From contig RHKP01000001.1 in the NCBI GenBank assembly GCA_008363215.1, positions 248,001 to 312,000 on the forward strand: a DNA stretch of 64,000 nt, written 5' to 3'. The position numbers and the translations under genes are program-made. Below, piece after piece: positions 30,489 to 40,571 of this stretch; the stretch's first letter is position 1; each line of letters begins with the position of its first letter. This DNA is from Cyanobacteria bacterium CYA (GTDB lineage Bacteria > Planctomycetota > Phycisphaerae > Phycisphaerales > UBA1924). The notes beneath the pieces are model-generated. The model made no database searches, was not told the origin of the DNA, and saw only the letters and a program-made list of their open reading frames with translations.

Positions 30489-31859
30489 GTGCCCAAGATC
30501 CGGACGAGTTTCACCTGTCGCACCTGCGGTTCGAGTTTCCCGCGCTGGCTGGGGCGTTGCCCGGACTGCGGGGCGTGGGATGCGCTGGAAGAAACGCGCT
30601 CGCCCGGCCTCGGTGATGCCGTGGGAGGCGATTGGTCCGTGGCCGCACCCGAAGCCCGATCGATCGTTGAGGTGGGGGCCGAGCCGGCGGTGGCGCGATT
30701 GCCCACGGGGCTGCCCGAGTTCGATCGCGTGCTTGGGAGTTCTCCCGACGGCACGGCGGGGATCGTGCCCGGGTCGGTGCTCCTGGTCGGAGGGGAGCCG
30801 GGGGTGGGCAAGTCAACGCTCCTGCTTCAGGCGGCCGGCGCCTGGGCTGCACGCGGGGCGCGCGTGCTCTATGTATCGAGCGAGGAGTCGGCCGAGCAGA
30901 TCCGCCTGCGCGCCGAACGCCTGGAACTGGGCTTGCCGCCCGAACTGTTCCTGCTGGCCGAGACGAATCTCCAGCGCATAGCCGAACAGGCGCGCAGGGT
31001 TCGTCCCCGTGTGCTACTGGTGGATTCGGTGCAGATGATTTTTGCGCCGTCGGTTGACGGCTCGCCGGGCAGCGTGTCGCAGTTGCGGCGCTGCGGATCG
31101 GAACTGGTGATGCTCGCCAAGGGCACGGCGATGTCGGTGGTGCTCGTCGGGCATGTCACCAAAGACGGGCAACTGGCCGGTCCGCGGCTGCTCGAACACC
31201 TGGTCGACGCGGTGATCTACTTCGAGGGCGAGCGGATGCACGCGGCGCGGCTGGTGCGGGCGGTGAAGAACCGCTACGGCGCCACGCTCGAACTGGGCAT
31301 TTTCGAGATGACCGGGCGCGGGCTGCGTGAACTGTCGAGCGTTCCCGACGTGGGCAGCGGGCAGGCGCGACCCGGCTCGGTGATCTGTCCGGTGATCCAC
31401 GGCTCGCGCTGTCTGCTGGCCGAGATCCAGGCGTTGACAGCGACGGGGTTTCTAGGGGCCGCCAAACGCAAGAGTTCGGGTCTGGACGCCAACCGCTTGG
31501 CGATGATCATCGCGGTGCTGGAGCAGCACGCCGGGCTTCGGCTGGCCGATCGCGATGTTTTTGCACAAGCGGTGGGCGGCATGAGAGTGGTCGAACCGGC
31601 GTCGGATCTGGCGGTGCTTCTCGCGGTGGCCGGTGCGGAGCGTCGCAAGTCGCTGGAAGCGGGTGTGTGCGCCATCGGTGAAGTTGGGCTGTCCGGGCGA
31701 CTTGGGGGGGTGACGCAGATGGAGCAGAGGCTGGTCGAGGCCGCCCGCCTGGGTTTCGGTCGCGTGCTGGTGCCTCCGATCGGCTTGCCGGCGCGGGCGA
31801 AAGGGGCGGAGTTGATGGCGGTTCGCTCGGTTCAGGAGGCGATGGAGTACTTGGGGTAA
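30489..31859 (+). CDS. radA: DNA repair protein RadA
   Basis: A 456-aa branch-migration ATPase. It has an N-terminal zinc finger (CRTCGSSF...CPDCGAWD), the RecA-type core with Walker A GEPGVGKST and Walker B VLLVDSVQ, and the RadA signature KNRYG. A Lon-protease-like C-terminal domain has the VGEVGLSG-type segment IGEVGLSGRLG and GFGRVLVPP. It begins at GTG 30489; the ATG at 30478 is out of frame. It is divergent from the AsmA-like gene with 56 bases between them. Confidence 0.95.
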   Translation: MPKIRTSFTCRTCGSSFPRWLGRCPDCGAWDALEETRSPGLGDAVGGDWSVAAPEARSIVEVGAEPAVARLPTGLPEFDRVLGSSPDGTAGIVPGSVLLVGGEPGVGKSTLLLQAAGAWAARGARVLYVSSEESAEQIRLRAERLELGLPPELFLLAETNLQRIAEQARRVRPRVLLVDSVQMIFAPSVDGSPGSVSQLRRCGSELVMLAKGTAMSVVLVGHVTKDGQLAGPRLLEHLVDAVIYFEGERMHAARLVRAVKNRYGATLELGIFEMTGRGLRELSSVPDVGSGQARPGSVICPVIHGSRCLLAEIQALTATGFLGAAKRKSSGLDANRLAMIIAVLEQHAGLRLADRDVFAQAVGGMRVVEPASDLAVLLAVAGAERRKSLEAGVCAIGEVGLSGRLGGVTQMEQRLVEAARLGFGRVLVPPIGLPARAKGAELMAVRSVQEAMEYLG

Positions 31860-31991
31860 GTCCTCCTGACCTGCTGTCCACCGCAACGTCGCTCTTGACA
31901 CGGGAGTCAGTTTTCGAGAGCATCTCCAATACCCGACCTCAGTGGGGGGTCGGCGTGTGGTCTGATAACCGTCGGATTGAGAGGATCCTCA

Positions 31992-34900
31992 ATGAGTACA
32001 TCGCGTGCCTCGGGCTTCCGGCAGAGGAAGTCCAAAATCTCCGCGCTCGTGCTGGGGTGCGGACTGGCGATGGCGTGCGCCCCGCTCGCCAACGCGCAGG
32101 TTTCCTGGCGTACCGACCCGCAGCCCCAGTCCGTGCGACTGGGCGCCCGGCAGGTCGAGCGTGTCATTCGTGATCTGACCGATGCGCAAGACGTGCGCCA
32201 CGCGGTGGTGGAACTGACCCGACCGACCACACAGCAGGAGCGTGATCGTCTGGCTTCGATGGGCATCACGCCGCTGCGCGCGATCGGCGGCACGGCCTAT
32301 CTGGTTGCCATCCAGCCGAGCGTCAACGCTCGTGCGGCCGCGTCGGAGGGGCTCATCGGCAACATTGAGGAACTGACGGTTCGTCGCAAACTGCATCCCG
32401 ACCTCAACGCCGGCCTGACGGCCGAGTGGTCCATCGTCGAGTCGGTCGAGCAACTTCGTCAGAAGGCCATCTCGCAGGGCATGACGGAAGAGGAAGTCGA
32501 GAAGGTGGCATCGAACCCGAGGGTGGCTGCCTACGTGTCGTTCCATGACGACGTGGATCCGCTGGGCGCGGGTTTTGACGCGGTGACGCGTCACGGGGGC
32601 GAGGTGGTTTCGCTGGTCGAGTCGGTCAACTCGCTGGTCGTCCACATTTCGCGTGGAGCGATCGAAGCGCTGGCGGGCGAGGACGTGGTCTCGTGGGTCG
32701 AGCCTCCGTTGCCCAAGTTCAGCACGACGAACGCATCGGCGCGTCAGTTGCTGGGCGTGGAGGCGGTCAACGATCCGCCCTACGGGCTGGACGGCTCGGG
32801 CGTGCGCGTTCTGGTGTATGACGCGGGCGGGGTTTTCGCGCACAACGACCTGGCGGGTCGGGTGACGCAGGGCGACGGCGCGGCGGCCATTGCGCACGCC
32901 ACGCACGTGGCGGGCACCATCGGCGGCACCGGCGTGGCGTCGGGCGGTACCAACCGCGGCATGGCGCCCGGCGTGCACATCATCTCCTACGAGTTTGACG
33001 TTCCCGGCGGGCTTCAGCCCGGCTTCCTCTACACCGATCCGGGTGACTACGAAGCCGACTACGGCGCCGCCATCAATACCCACAACGCCGATATCTCCAA
33101 CAACTCCATCGGCTCCAACGTGGAGTCCAACGGATACGACTGCTCGTGGCAGGGCGATTACGGGCTGATGGCCTCGCTGATCGACGCGGGCGTGCGCGGC
33201 TCGTTTGGCGAACCTTTCCGCATGGTCTGGGCCGCCGGAAACGAGCGTCAGGGCTCGCGCTGCAACGTTGAGGGCTTCGGTGCGTACCGCTCGATCGCCC
33301 CGCCGCAGGCCGCCAAGAACCAGATCTCCGTGGGCGCCCTCAACTCCAACGACGATTCGATGACGAGTTTCTCCAGTTGGGGCCCGACCGATGACGGGCG
33401 TCTGCGTCCGGACATCTCCGGGCCCGGGTGCCAGAGCGACGGCGACGGCGGCGTGACCTCATGCACGACCTCGTCGACCGGGTACACGACCATGTGCGGC
33501 ACGTCGATGGCCAGCCCGGCCGTCACCGGCGTGTGCGCCCTCATCATCGAGCAGTGGCGTCTTTCCTATCCGGGCGCTGACGACATGCGCAACTGCACGC
33601 TCAAGGCGATCCTGGCCAACTCGGCCGAGGACATCATCAGCGTCGGTCCGGACTACCAGACCGGCTACGGCTCGGTGCGCGCCCAGCCCGCGGTGGACAC
33701 GGTGATCGAGAACCGCGTGCTCGAGTTTGAAGTGGCCCAGGGGCAGACGCAGTTCTACACGGCCGTGGTCGAACCCGGTCAGACCGAGTTCAAAGTCACG
33801 ATTTCGTGGGACGATCCGCCCGCCACACCGATGACCAGCAGCGCCCTGATCAACGACGTGGACGTTCGCGTTGTCGGTCCGGACGGCACTGTGTACATGC
33901 CTTGGACGCTCAACCCGGCCAATCCGTCGGCCGCAGCCGTTCAGACCGCCGCCGACCACCTCAACAACACCGAGCAGGTGACAGTCTTTGCCCCGGCCGC
34001 CGGCGCGTATCGCATCGAAGTCACCGGCTTCAACATCGCGCAAGGCCCGACTCAGGTCGTCGGCGCTGCCTGCACCAACCAGATGTTCACCTGCTCGTCG
34101 GCGGGCATCGTCGGGCTCAACGGCACGCGCCTGGGCTGCGATGCGACGGTCGGCATCGACGTGATCGACTGCGACCTCAACGTTGACGACGGCCTGATCG
34201 ACACCGGCATGGTGCTGGTGACCAGTGATTCAGAACCGGGCGGCGAGTTCGTCACCGTCACGGAAATCGGCGCAGAAGTGGCCGTGTTCCACGGGTCCAT
34301 CCCCGTCAGCACGACCGACGCGGCCGGCGTGCTCCACGTGGCGGAGGGCGACACGGTCACCGTCACCTATGTGGACGCCGACGACGGCAACGGCAACACC
34401 AACGTGCCGGTCGAGGCCTCGCTGACCATCGACTGCACGCCTCCCGTGCTCGTCGCCACCAGCACGCCGGAGGTCGAGCCGCGCAGCGCCGAGGTCAGCG
34501 TGACGGTCAATGAGCCGGCTGCTGTCACCGTCTGGTACGGCACCAGCCCGGGCAGCATGACCGACAGCGTTTCGGCGGTGCAGAACCTGACCGACCACAC
34601 GCTGATGATCGGCGGGCTGACCGACAACGAGACGTACTACTACGCGATCGAGATGACCGACATCGCCGGCAACAACTCCTACGACGACAACGCCGGCAAC
34701 GCGTACACCTTCACCACGCCCGAAGTGCCCGACTTCTTCACCGAGCAGTTCACCGCAGGCACGGACCTCGAAGGGCTGATGATCTCCTTCTACCCCGACA
34801 CCAGCGCCGTGGACTTCTACACCTCATGCGCCGAGCCCCTGCCCGGCGGCGCCCTGCCCACCAACCCCGCAGGCGGCACCACGCTTCCGTTGACCGACGA

Positions 34901-36344
34901 CTCCTACGCCACCGTTTCCGTCTCGGGCGGTAACTCGGTGCAGTTGTACGAGCAACTGTTCACCTCGTTCTTCGTCGGCTCCAACGGGTATATCACCTTC
35001 GGATCGAGCGACACCTCCTACTCGGAGTCGCTTGACGCCCACTTCGGCATCAAGCGCATCGCCGGCTGGTTTGACGACCTCAATCCCAGCAACGGCGGAA
35101 CGGTGAGTTGGAAGCAGTTGTCTGACCGCATGGCCGTCACCTGGCAGGGCGTGCCGGAGTACGCCGGGTCGAACAACCAGACCTTCCAGATCGAACTGTT
35201 CTTCGACGGGACGATCCGCATCAGTTACCTGAGCATCGATGCGTCCGACGGCATCGCCGGGCTGTCCGAGGGCGGCGGGCTCGACCCTGACTACTTCCCC
35301 TCAGACCTGTCCAGTGACGCCGGTTGCGGCCCGCGTCCTCCCAGCGCCGGTGACGTGGCCGTCCAGACGCCCGTCAACGCCGGCGTTGAGGTCACTCTCA
35401 ACGCCTCGGACGACGGACTGCCGGGCGGTACGCTTGATCTCTTCGTCGCATCGCTGCCGGTGCACGGCACGATCCGCGACGGCGTGACCAACGCGCCCAT
35501 CAACTCCGTGCCCTTCCTGCTTGCGGGCGACACCGTGGACTACACCCCACAGCACAACTACCAGGGCCCCGATTCGTTCACCTACTACGCCCACGACGGG
35601 GGTACGCCTCCGGACGGGGGACAGTCCAACACCGGAACCGTCAGCATCACCGTCGGCGGTCCGCAGGTGATCTACGACTTCCTCGTCGATGACACCAACC
35701 CCGGCTGGGCGACCACGGGCCAGTGGGCCTTCGGTGATCCGACAGGCGGCGGCTCGCACAACTTCGACCCCAACTCAGGCTTCACCGGGAACAACGTCTA
35801 CGGCTACAACCTGGCCGGCGACTATCCGAACAGCCTGGCCCGCCAATACCTGACGACGGGTCCGCTGGACTTCTCGCAGGCGACTGACGTGTCCCTCCGC
35901 TTCCAGAAGTGGCTGGCCATCGAGAGTTCGACGTGGGACCATGCCTCCGTCGAAGTCAGCAACGACGGCGTGAACTGGACGGTGGTGTGGGACCACACGG
36001 GCGGAAGCGTCAGCCCCACCGCGTGGGAACAGGTCACCTATGACATTTCCAGCGTCGCCGACGGGCAGAGCGCCGTCCGCGTCCGCTGGGTCATGGGCAC
36101 CACTGACTCGTCGGTGACCTACCCCGGCTGGAACATCGACGACATCGAGTTCATCGGCATCGTCCCGATCGACGACTGCGTCGCCGATTTCAACGACGAC
36201 GGCGATCTCAACTTCTTCGACGTCCAGGCCTTCCTGGCCGCCTTCTCGGCTCAGGATCCGGCCGCGGACTTGACCAACGACGGGATCTTCAACTTCTTCG
36301 ACGTCCAGATGTTCCTGCAGATCTTCTCGGCCGGCTGCCCGTAA
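31992..36344 (+). CDS. Kp43-type subtilase with GC-type dockerin tail
   Basis: A 1450-aa exported serine protease. A signal peptide ends near ANAQ. A ~240-residue propeptide-like region is followed by the S8 catalytic domain with D277 (VYDAGG), H305 (THVAGT) and S505 (CGTSMASP). After it come a P-domain-like beta-sandwich, a fibronectin-like region (VSVTVNEPAAVTVWYG), a cadherin/Ig-like stretch and a nidogen-like YITFGSSDTSY segment. The C-terminus carries two EF-hand-like repeats (DFNDDGDLNFFD and DLTNDGIFNFFD) ending in GCP. The catalytic Asp motif is YDAG rather than the usual D-S/T-G. ATG 31992 has GAGAGG upstream. It probably acts at the cell surface or outside. Confidence 0.93.
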   Translation: MSTSRASGFRQRKSKISALVLGCGLAMACAPLANAQVSWRTDPQPQSVRLGARQVERVIRDLTDAQDVRHAVVELTRPTTQQERDRLASMGITPLRAIGGTAYLVAIQPSVNARAAASEGLIGNIEELTVRRKLHPDLNAGLTAEWSIVESVEQLRQKAISQGMTEEEVEKVASNPRVAAYVSFHDDVDPLGAGFDAVTRHGGEVVSLVESVNSLVVHISRGAIEALAGEDVVSWVEPPLPKFSTTNASARQLLGVEAVNDPPYGLDGSGVRVLVYDAGGVFAHNDLAGRVTQGDGAAAIAHATHVAGTIGGTGVASGGTNRGMAPGVHIISYEFDVPGGLQPGFLYTDPGDYEADYGAAINTHNADISNNSIGSNVESNGYDCSWQGDYGLMASLIDAGVRGSFGEPFRMVWAAGNERQGSRCNVEGFGAYRSIAPPQAAKNQISVGALNSNDDSMTSFSSWGPTDDGRLRPDISGPGCQSDGDGGVTSCTTSSTGYTTMCGTSMASPAVTGVCALIIEQWRLSYPGADDMRNCTLKAILANSAEDIISVGPDYQTGYGSVRAQPAVDTVIENRVLEFEVAQGQTQFYTAVVEPGQTEFKVTISWDDPPATPMTSSALINDVDVRVVGPDGTVYMPWTLNPANPSAAAVQTAADHLNNTEQVTVFAPAAGAYRIEVTGFNIAQGPTQVVGAACTNQMFTCSSAGIVGLNGTRLGCDATVGIDVIDCDLNVDDGLIDTGMVLVTSDSEPGGEFVTVTEIGAEVAVFHGSIPVSTTDAAGVLHVAEGDTVTVTYVDADDGNGNTNVPVEASLTIDCTPPVLVATSTPEVEPRSAEVSVTVNEPAAVTVWYGTSPGSMTDSVSAVQNLTDHTLMIGGLTDNETYYYAIEMTDIAGNNSYDDNAGNAYTFTTPEVPDFFTEQFTAGTDLEGLMISFYPDTSAVDFYTSCAEPLPGGALPTNPAGGTTLPLTDDSYATVSVSGGNSVQLYEQLFTSFFVGSNGYITFGSSDTSYSESLDAHFGIKRIAGWFDDLNPSNGGTVSWKQLSDRMAVTWQGVPEYAGSNNQTFQIELFFDGTIRISYLSIDASDGIAGLSEGGGLDPDYFPSDLSSDAGCGPRPPSAGDVAVQTPVNAGVEVTLNASDDGLPGGTLDLFVASLPVHGTIRDGVTNAPINSVPFLLAGDTVDYTPQHNYQGPDSFTYYAHDGGTPPDGGQSNTGTVSITVGGPQVIYDFLVDDTNPGWATTGQWAFGDPTGGGSHNFDPNSGFTGNNVYGYNLAGDYPNSLARQYLTTGPLDFSQATDVSLRFQKWLAIESSTWDHASVEVSNDGVNWTVVWDHTGGSVSPTAWEQVTYDISSVADGQSAVRVRWVMGTTDSSVTYPGWNIDDIEFIGIVPIDDCVADFNDDGDLNFFDVQAFLAAFSAQDPAADLTNDGIFNFFDVQMFLQIFSAGCP

Positions 36345-36375
36345 AGGTCGCTCCGAGCAACGGTTGAGCACACGT

Positions 36376-36410
36376 GGGCCCGGGTCGCACAGATCCGGGC
36401 CCTTTCTCTT
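36376..36410 (+). terminator. Rho-independent terminator after the Kp43-type subtilase
   Basis: An 8-bp perfect stem GGGCCCGG / CCGGGCCC with an 11-base loop is followed by TTTCTCTT. It begins 32 bases after the stop codon. Confidence 0.8.
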
Positions 36411-36460
36411 GCGCCGAGTGAGCGCCGGGCTTCCCGAATCGCTACTCTTTGCACTGCCCC

Positions 36461-38089
36461 ATGCCCGAACAGCCGCTGGAAAACCTCAGGCTTGAACCCA
36501 TCGCCGGACCGGCCACCGATCCGATCGACCTGTCTCCGCCCGGACCGCGCCGCGTCGGGCGCGGGTCGGAGAACGACGTCCAACTCGTCTACGCCACCGT
36601 GTCGCGCGAGCACGCCCTGTTCGTCCTCCAGGCCGGGCAGTGGATGGTCGTCGACCGGCAGAGCCGGCACGGCTCGTTCCTCAACGGCGTGCAACTGCCT
36701 GCCGGGGAACCCACTCCCCTCGCTCCCGGCGACCTCATCCGCTTCGGTCCGTGGACGTTCCGCATTCGCGATCCGCGCTCGGTCGCCCCGGCCATCGCCA
36801 CCACCAACGACTTCCACTCCTCCGGGCACCGCATCGAGACGATCCAGCGGGCCACGCACCACGAGTTCGCGCAGCACCGGCTCGATTTGATCCTCGAGTG
36901 CGCTGCTTCGGCCAACGCGGCCGCCTCGGTGCCCGACCTGGCCCGCGTCATGCTCGACACCGCCCTTCAGGGCACCGGATTCGGGCGAGGGGCGGTGGTG
37001 CGTCAGGTTTCGGCCTCGGGTGAAGTCGAAATGCTTGCCCACGCCGGCCCGGGCATGGACAATGAACTGCAAGTCGATATTTCGCGCTCGCTGCTGGCGG
37101 CCGCCTCGGCCGGCGAAATCGTCCGGCTTACCAGCGAGGCGCGACCTGATTTCGGGCAGAGCATCGTCGATCTGGGCATTCACTCGGCCATCTGCGCTCC
37201 GCTCATGCTCGAACGCTCGGTCGAGGCGTACCTGTATCTGGATGCCCGCCGCGGCGAGCGCGCCGTCGCGGAAGAAGCCGCCGCGTTTTGCGCTGCCATC
37301 GCCCGCATCGGCGAGATGGCCATCGGCAACCTGCGACGCGGGCAACTGGAGCGACAGCGTCGCGAGATGGAGCGCGAGATGCAGGCCGCCCGCGAGGTGC
37401 AGGACGTGATCATGCCCGCCGACGCCGGCTCGGGCTCGTTCCTGCGCTATGCGCTGGCCCGCCGTCCCGGGCGATTTGTCGCCGGCGACCTCTTTGACTT
37501 CGTGCTGCTCGACGACGACACCGCGGCCGCCTTCCTCGGCGATGTCGCAGGTAAGGGTATCTCGGCCGCCCTGCTCATGACCATCGCGCAGACATATCTT
37601 CGCTGCGGGCTGCGCGTCGATCGCGACCCGGGCGCCATCGTGACCGACCTCAATCAGCACGTCTTCCGCTACTCGGCCGCCAACCGCTTCCTTTCATTGT
37701 GGCTCGGCGTTTTTGATCGTGAGAAGCACGAACTTTCATTCGTCGACGCCGGGCACGGGCACTGGCTGGTGGTGCGCCCGGGCGAGAAGCCAGCGCCCAT
37801 CCGCTGCGCCGGCGGCCTGCTCGTCGGCGTGCAGGAAGGTCAGCAGTATCAGACCGAACGCATCAGCCTCCCGCCCGGCTCGCGCCTGGTCGTCTTCTCC
37901 GACGGGCTCATTGAGCAGCACGATCGCCTGGGCGTGCAGTTCGGCGTGGCCCGAGCCATTGATTCGCTCGCCGGCTCAACCTCGGCCGAGACCGACGTGC
38001 GCACCCTCGCGCAGGCCGTGGTCCGGCACGCGGGCACCGATGCGCTGGGCGACGACCTGACCATCGCGTCGATCGAAGTGGTGGCGTAG
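36461..38089 (+). CDS. FHA-GAF-PP2C (SpoIIE-type) serine phosphatase
   Basis: A 542-aa signalling protein. The FHA domain (about 25-105) has RRVGRGSENDVQL, VSREHALF and SRHGSFLNG, which bind phosphothreonine. A GAF domain spans about 145-290 (SAICAPLMLERSVEAYLYLD). A short coiled-coil (RREMEREMQAAREVQDVIMP) leads into a PP2C-like phosphatase, with metal-site residues in GDLFDF, GDVAGKG and DDLTIASIEV. Such modules dephosphorylate anti-anti-sigma or similar proteins in partner-switching; no partner is encoded nearby. ATG 36461 begins four codons into the longer reading. Confidence 0.9.
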   Translation: MPEQPLENLRLEPIAGPATDPIDLSPPGPRRVGRGSENDVQLVYATVSREHALFVLQAGQWMVVDRQSRHGSFLNGVQLPAGEPTPLAPGDLIRFGPWTFRIRDPRSVAPAIATTNDFHSSGHRIETIQRATHHEFAQHRLDLILECAASANAAASVPDLARVMLDTALQGTGFGRGAVVRQVSASGEVEMLAHAGPGMDNELQVDISRSLLAAASAGEIVRLTSEARPDFGQSIVDLGIHSAICAPLMLERSVEAYLYLDARRGERAVAEEAAAFCAAIARIGEMAIGNLRRGQLERQRREMEREMQAAREVQDVIMPADAGSGSFLRYALARRPGRFVAGDLFDFVLLDDDTAAAFLGDVAGKGISAALLMTIAQTYLRCGLRVDRDPGAIVTDLNQHVFRYSAANRFLSLWLGVFDREKHELSFVDAGHGHWLVVRPGEKPAPIRCAGGLLVGVQEGQQYQTERISLPPGSRLVVFSDGLIEQHDRLGVQFGVARAIDSLAGSTSAETDVRTLAQAVVRHAGTDALGDDLTIASIEVVA

Positions 38090-38229
38090 GGCCGATTCCC
38101 AACCGGCCTCCTTGCGACGGAGGGCAGGTCTTCAACGTGCCCGGCCGAGTCATGTACTCACTGTTGAACCGATTTCCAGCCGATGGTCGGCCCCACGCGT
38201 CGGAAGCACTGAACGCCCACCCGATTCCG

Positions 38230-38871
38230 CTATCGCCGTCGACGAGCCACGCCAAGCGACGCAAGTGCGAACACGACCACACCTGCCGGCGCGGGGATGA
38301 CGCGGACGGACATGGGCTCCGAAATCAGGCCGACGCCGGGTTGAGTTGTCATGATCCAATCGTTGTTGTCGCCGTCCCACCATGCAAGTGATGGAATGTC
38401 AAGCCCAGACGGGGAGCGTAGGTAAACGTCCAATACCCCACGAGTCGAGACCGCCGTCGTGATCTCAAACATTATGATGCGAAGTGGATTCCCGTAGTCG
38501 ACTTCGAACCCAGGCAGACCCTCACCCTGTCCAATCAAAAAATCTCGCAACCATGGGCCGTTTGGTGTTCCAGAATCTAGCCGGAGATCGAGCCCGTCCA
38601 GCACCGGTGAAATACTCTCGAACGCCTGCAGCGCCCCACCGACCTGAATACTGCCAAAAATCTCGGCGAAGTAATACTCGGGCCGGGCTGGAGCCGCAAC
38701 GCCGTCGACCTCATACGTGACCCACAGCCACACTTGAAACGACTCACCAGCCGTGACGGTTTCGGGAGCTTCGAACCATGCGTGGAACATGTGCTCCTGT
38801 GCCTGTGCCGGCGAGGGCGCGAGAATGGGCACAGCCGCCAGTACTGCTAGTTGCGCGACCCGGTGCCCCAT
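38230..38871 (-). CDS. PEP-CTERM-like secreted protein
   Basis: A 213-aa protein with an N-terminal signal (LAVLAAVPILAPSPAQAQ) and a C-terminal sorting-signal pattern: a PAPAG turn, a hydrophobic helix (VVVFALASLGVA) and RRRR. The middle is beta-rich (FQVWLWVTYEVDG) with no known domain. This tail is typical of proteins processed by exosortase-like systems in Phycisphaerae. The start at 38871 has GGGAGA upstream; longer readings add nothing signal-like. It is convergent with the phosphatase gene, 140 bases away. Confidence 0.78.
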   Translation of the reverse strand: MGHRVAQLAVLAAVPILAPSPAQAQEHMFHAWFEAPETVTAGESFQVWLWVTYEVDGVAAPARPEYYFAEIFGSIQVGGALQAFESISPVLDGLDLRLDSGTPNGPWLRDFLIGQGEGLPGFEVDYGNPLRIIMFEITTAVSTRGVLDVYLRSPSGLDIPSLAWWDGDNNDWIMTTQPGVGLISEPMSVRVIPAPAGVVVFALASLGVARRRR

Positions 38872-39008
38872 GGGCTCGTCTCCCAATGTCTTGACTTGCG
38901 TACGGAGCGTCCTGTCTATATCGTGCAACAGTTTCCGGGGCGTGTCAACCAGATTGGAGAGACCCATGCTCGGTTCGTCAGCGTTCAGGCTGGTGGCGGT
39001 GGCGGCGT

Positions 39009-40556
39009 TTGGTCTTGTTGTGCTGCCTGTGGGGGGGGGTGTTCGGGCAGGTCGGGGGAGGGTACCAGGGCATCGAGCCGATCCTCCTGCTCAATGACCC
39101 GTACTTTACTCCTTCCGCGTACTCACCCTACGGCCAGCACTGGCTCCACACGACGAAGGTGACGTACGCATGGCGACTGGTCGGCTACGACCAACCTTAC
39201 ACGGTTGATCATAACAACCCCAACCGCACCATCGCGATCATCGACACCGGTATTGATATGGATCATCCAGAATTCGGTGGAGACGGGCAACTGCCACCGA
39301 AGATCCATCCGGCCAGCGCAACGTTTGTCGACGAAGAGGCGGACTTGACCCCTAACTGCTTGTGTAATCCAGATTCATATGAGCCGCCTGATCCCGAAGG
39401 TGGTCCGACTGACGTGCAGGATGTGCTTTGGACGATCCTTGAGGGTGTGAATCCACATGGCACGATCGAGGCTGGAATCAGCGGCGCGTACGCACAGAAC
39501 GGCGCTGGCATCGCCGGCGTGTGCTGGGACTGCAGTCTGCTCGTATTGAGAGTTACTCCATACGCAGATCCGCCTGATGAGGACTGTCAGGGATGTAGAG
39601 CATCTGCAGTCTCTGTCGCAGCCTGCGTTCGTTACGCTGCAGGTTGGAACCCTGGTCTGAGCGAGACTGATGATTCACTCTGGAGTCCTGTTCGCGCGCG
39701 AGTCATCTGTACGGCTTTCGAAGCGATTGAGGGCTACAACTATGCGAGTGAGTTCTGCGACCCTACCAATCCGCTCAACTTGGCAATCGACATGGCCTGT
39801 GCGCGCGGATGCATCATCGTCGCCATCGCGGGCAACTACACCCAAGGCTGCCTGGGCCCCGACAACGGCCCGGAGCCGGACGATGCCACATGCACACCCG
39901 CCGGCGGTTTCCTCGGCGAAGCGAGCATTCGCCCACTCGCTTGGCACTCCAAGACGATCGCCGTCGGCGGCGCGTGCCGCACCGGACAGCGTTGGCATTG
40001 TCACTCGCGAACCAATCCACTTCCGTCTGCGCTCGGCGGTTGCGTGGACCTGCATTATCCGCAGCACCCGATCGACAGTCCGCTGCCCGTTCTTAGCGTT
40101 GTCGCGCCGATCGAGGACATGATCGCCACCTTCGTATACGACCTGACGCAGAACCCGCCCGGCGCTCTCTACGGATTTCTCAATGAGAACGTCGCCGGCA
40201 CGTCGTGGGCTTCGCCGCAGGTCGCCGGCATCGTCGCGCTCATGCTCGGCGTCAATCCCGCTCTGACCTTTGAAGATGTCAAGTACATCCTCGAAGTCAC
40301 GGCTACCGACATCGGGGTGCCGGGCTATGACCAGTGGACGGGCGCGGGGCTTGTCAACGCGCGCAAGGCCGTCGAATATGTGATGAAGTACACGCTCCCC
40401 GCCGACTGGAACGGCGACGGCAACATCGAAACCCTCGACGCGGCCCTGTACATCACCGACTATACCAAAGCCGACGCGATGACCGACCTGAACCTCGACA
40501 CGATCCAGTCCACCGACGACATGGGAATCTTCCTCGACAGTTACGCGGGCGAGTAG
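39009..40556 (+). CDS. Secreted subtilase with dockerin-like tail; signal peptide out of frame across a G9 tract
   Basis: An S8-family protease with Asp in IIDTGID, His in NPHGTIEAG and Ser in GTSWASPQVAG. It is unusually rich in cysteine for the window. The end carries EF-hand-like repeats (DWNGDGNIETLDAAL...DLNLDTIQSTDDM), a divergent dockerin. As sequenced, this frame can begin only at a weak TTG near 39009. A far better start, ATG 38966 with GGAGAG upstream and a complete signal peptide (MLGSSAFRLVAVAAFGLVV), is in the neighbouring frame. The two join if the run of nine G at 39031-39039 were eight. Confidence 0.82.
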   Translation: MVLLCCLWGGVFGQVGGGYQGIEPILLLNDPYFTPSAYSPYGQHWLHTTKVTYAWRLVGYDQPYTVDHNNPNRTIAIIDTGIDMDHPEFGGDGQLPPKIHPASATFVDEEADLTPNCLCNPDSYEPPDPEGGPTDVQDVLWTILEGVNPHGTIEAGISGAYAQNGAGIAGVCWDCSLLVLRVTPYADPPDEDCQGCRASAVSVAACVRYAAGWNPGLSETDDSLWSPVRARVICTAFEAIEGYNYASEFCDPTNPLNLAIDMACARGCIIVAIAGNYTQGCLGPDNGPEPDDATCTPAGGFLGEASIRPLAWHSKTIAVGGACRTGQRWHCHSRTNPLPSALGGCVDLHYPQHPIDSPLPVLSVVAPIEDMIATFVYDLTQNPPGALYGFLNENVAGTSWASPQVAGIVALMLGVNPALTFEDVKYILEVTATDIGVPGYDQWTGAGLVNARKAVEYVMKYTLPADWNGDGNIETLDAALYITDYTKADAMTDLNLDTIQSTDDMGIFLDSYAGE

Positions 40557-40571
40557 ACCCCGCGACCGCCC

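Noticed and set aside
26011-30981. Two long plus-strand open frames (about 730 and 920 codons) opposite the AsmA-like gene
   Set aside because: Composition is typical of antisense shadow reading; the minus strand gives a membrane helix plus a recognisable AsmA C-terminal domain.
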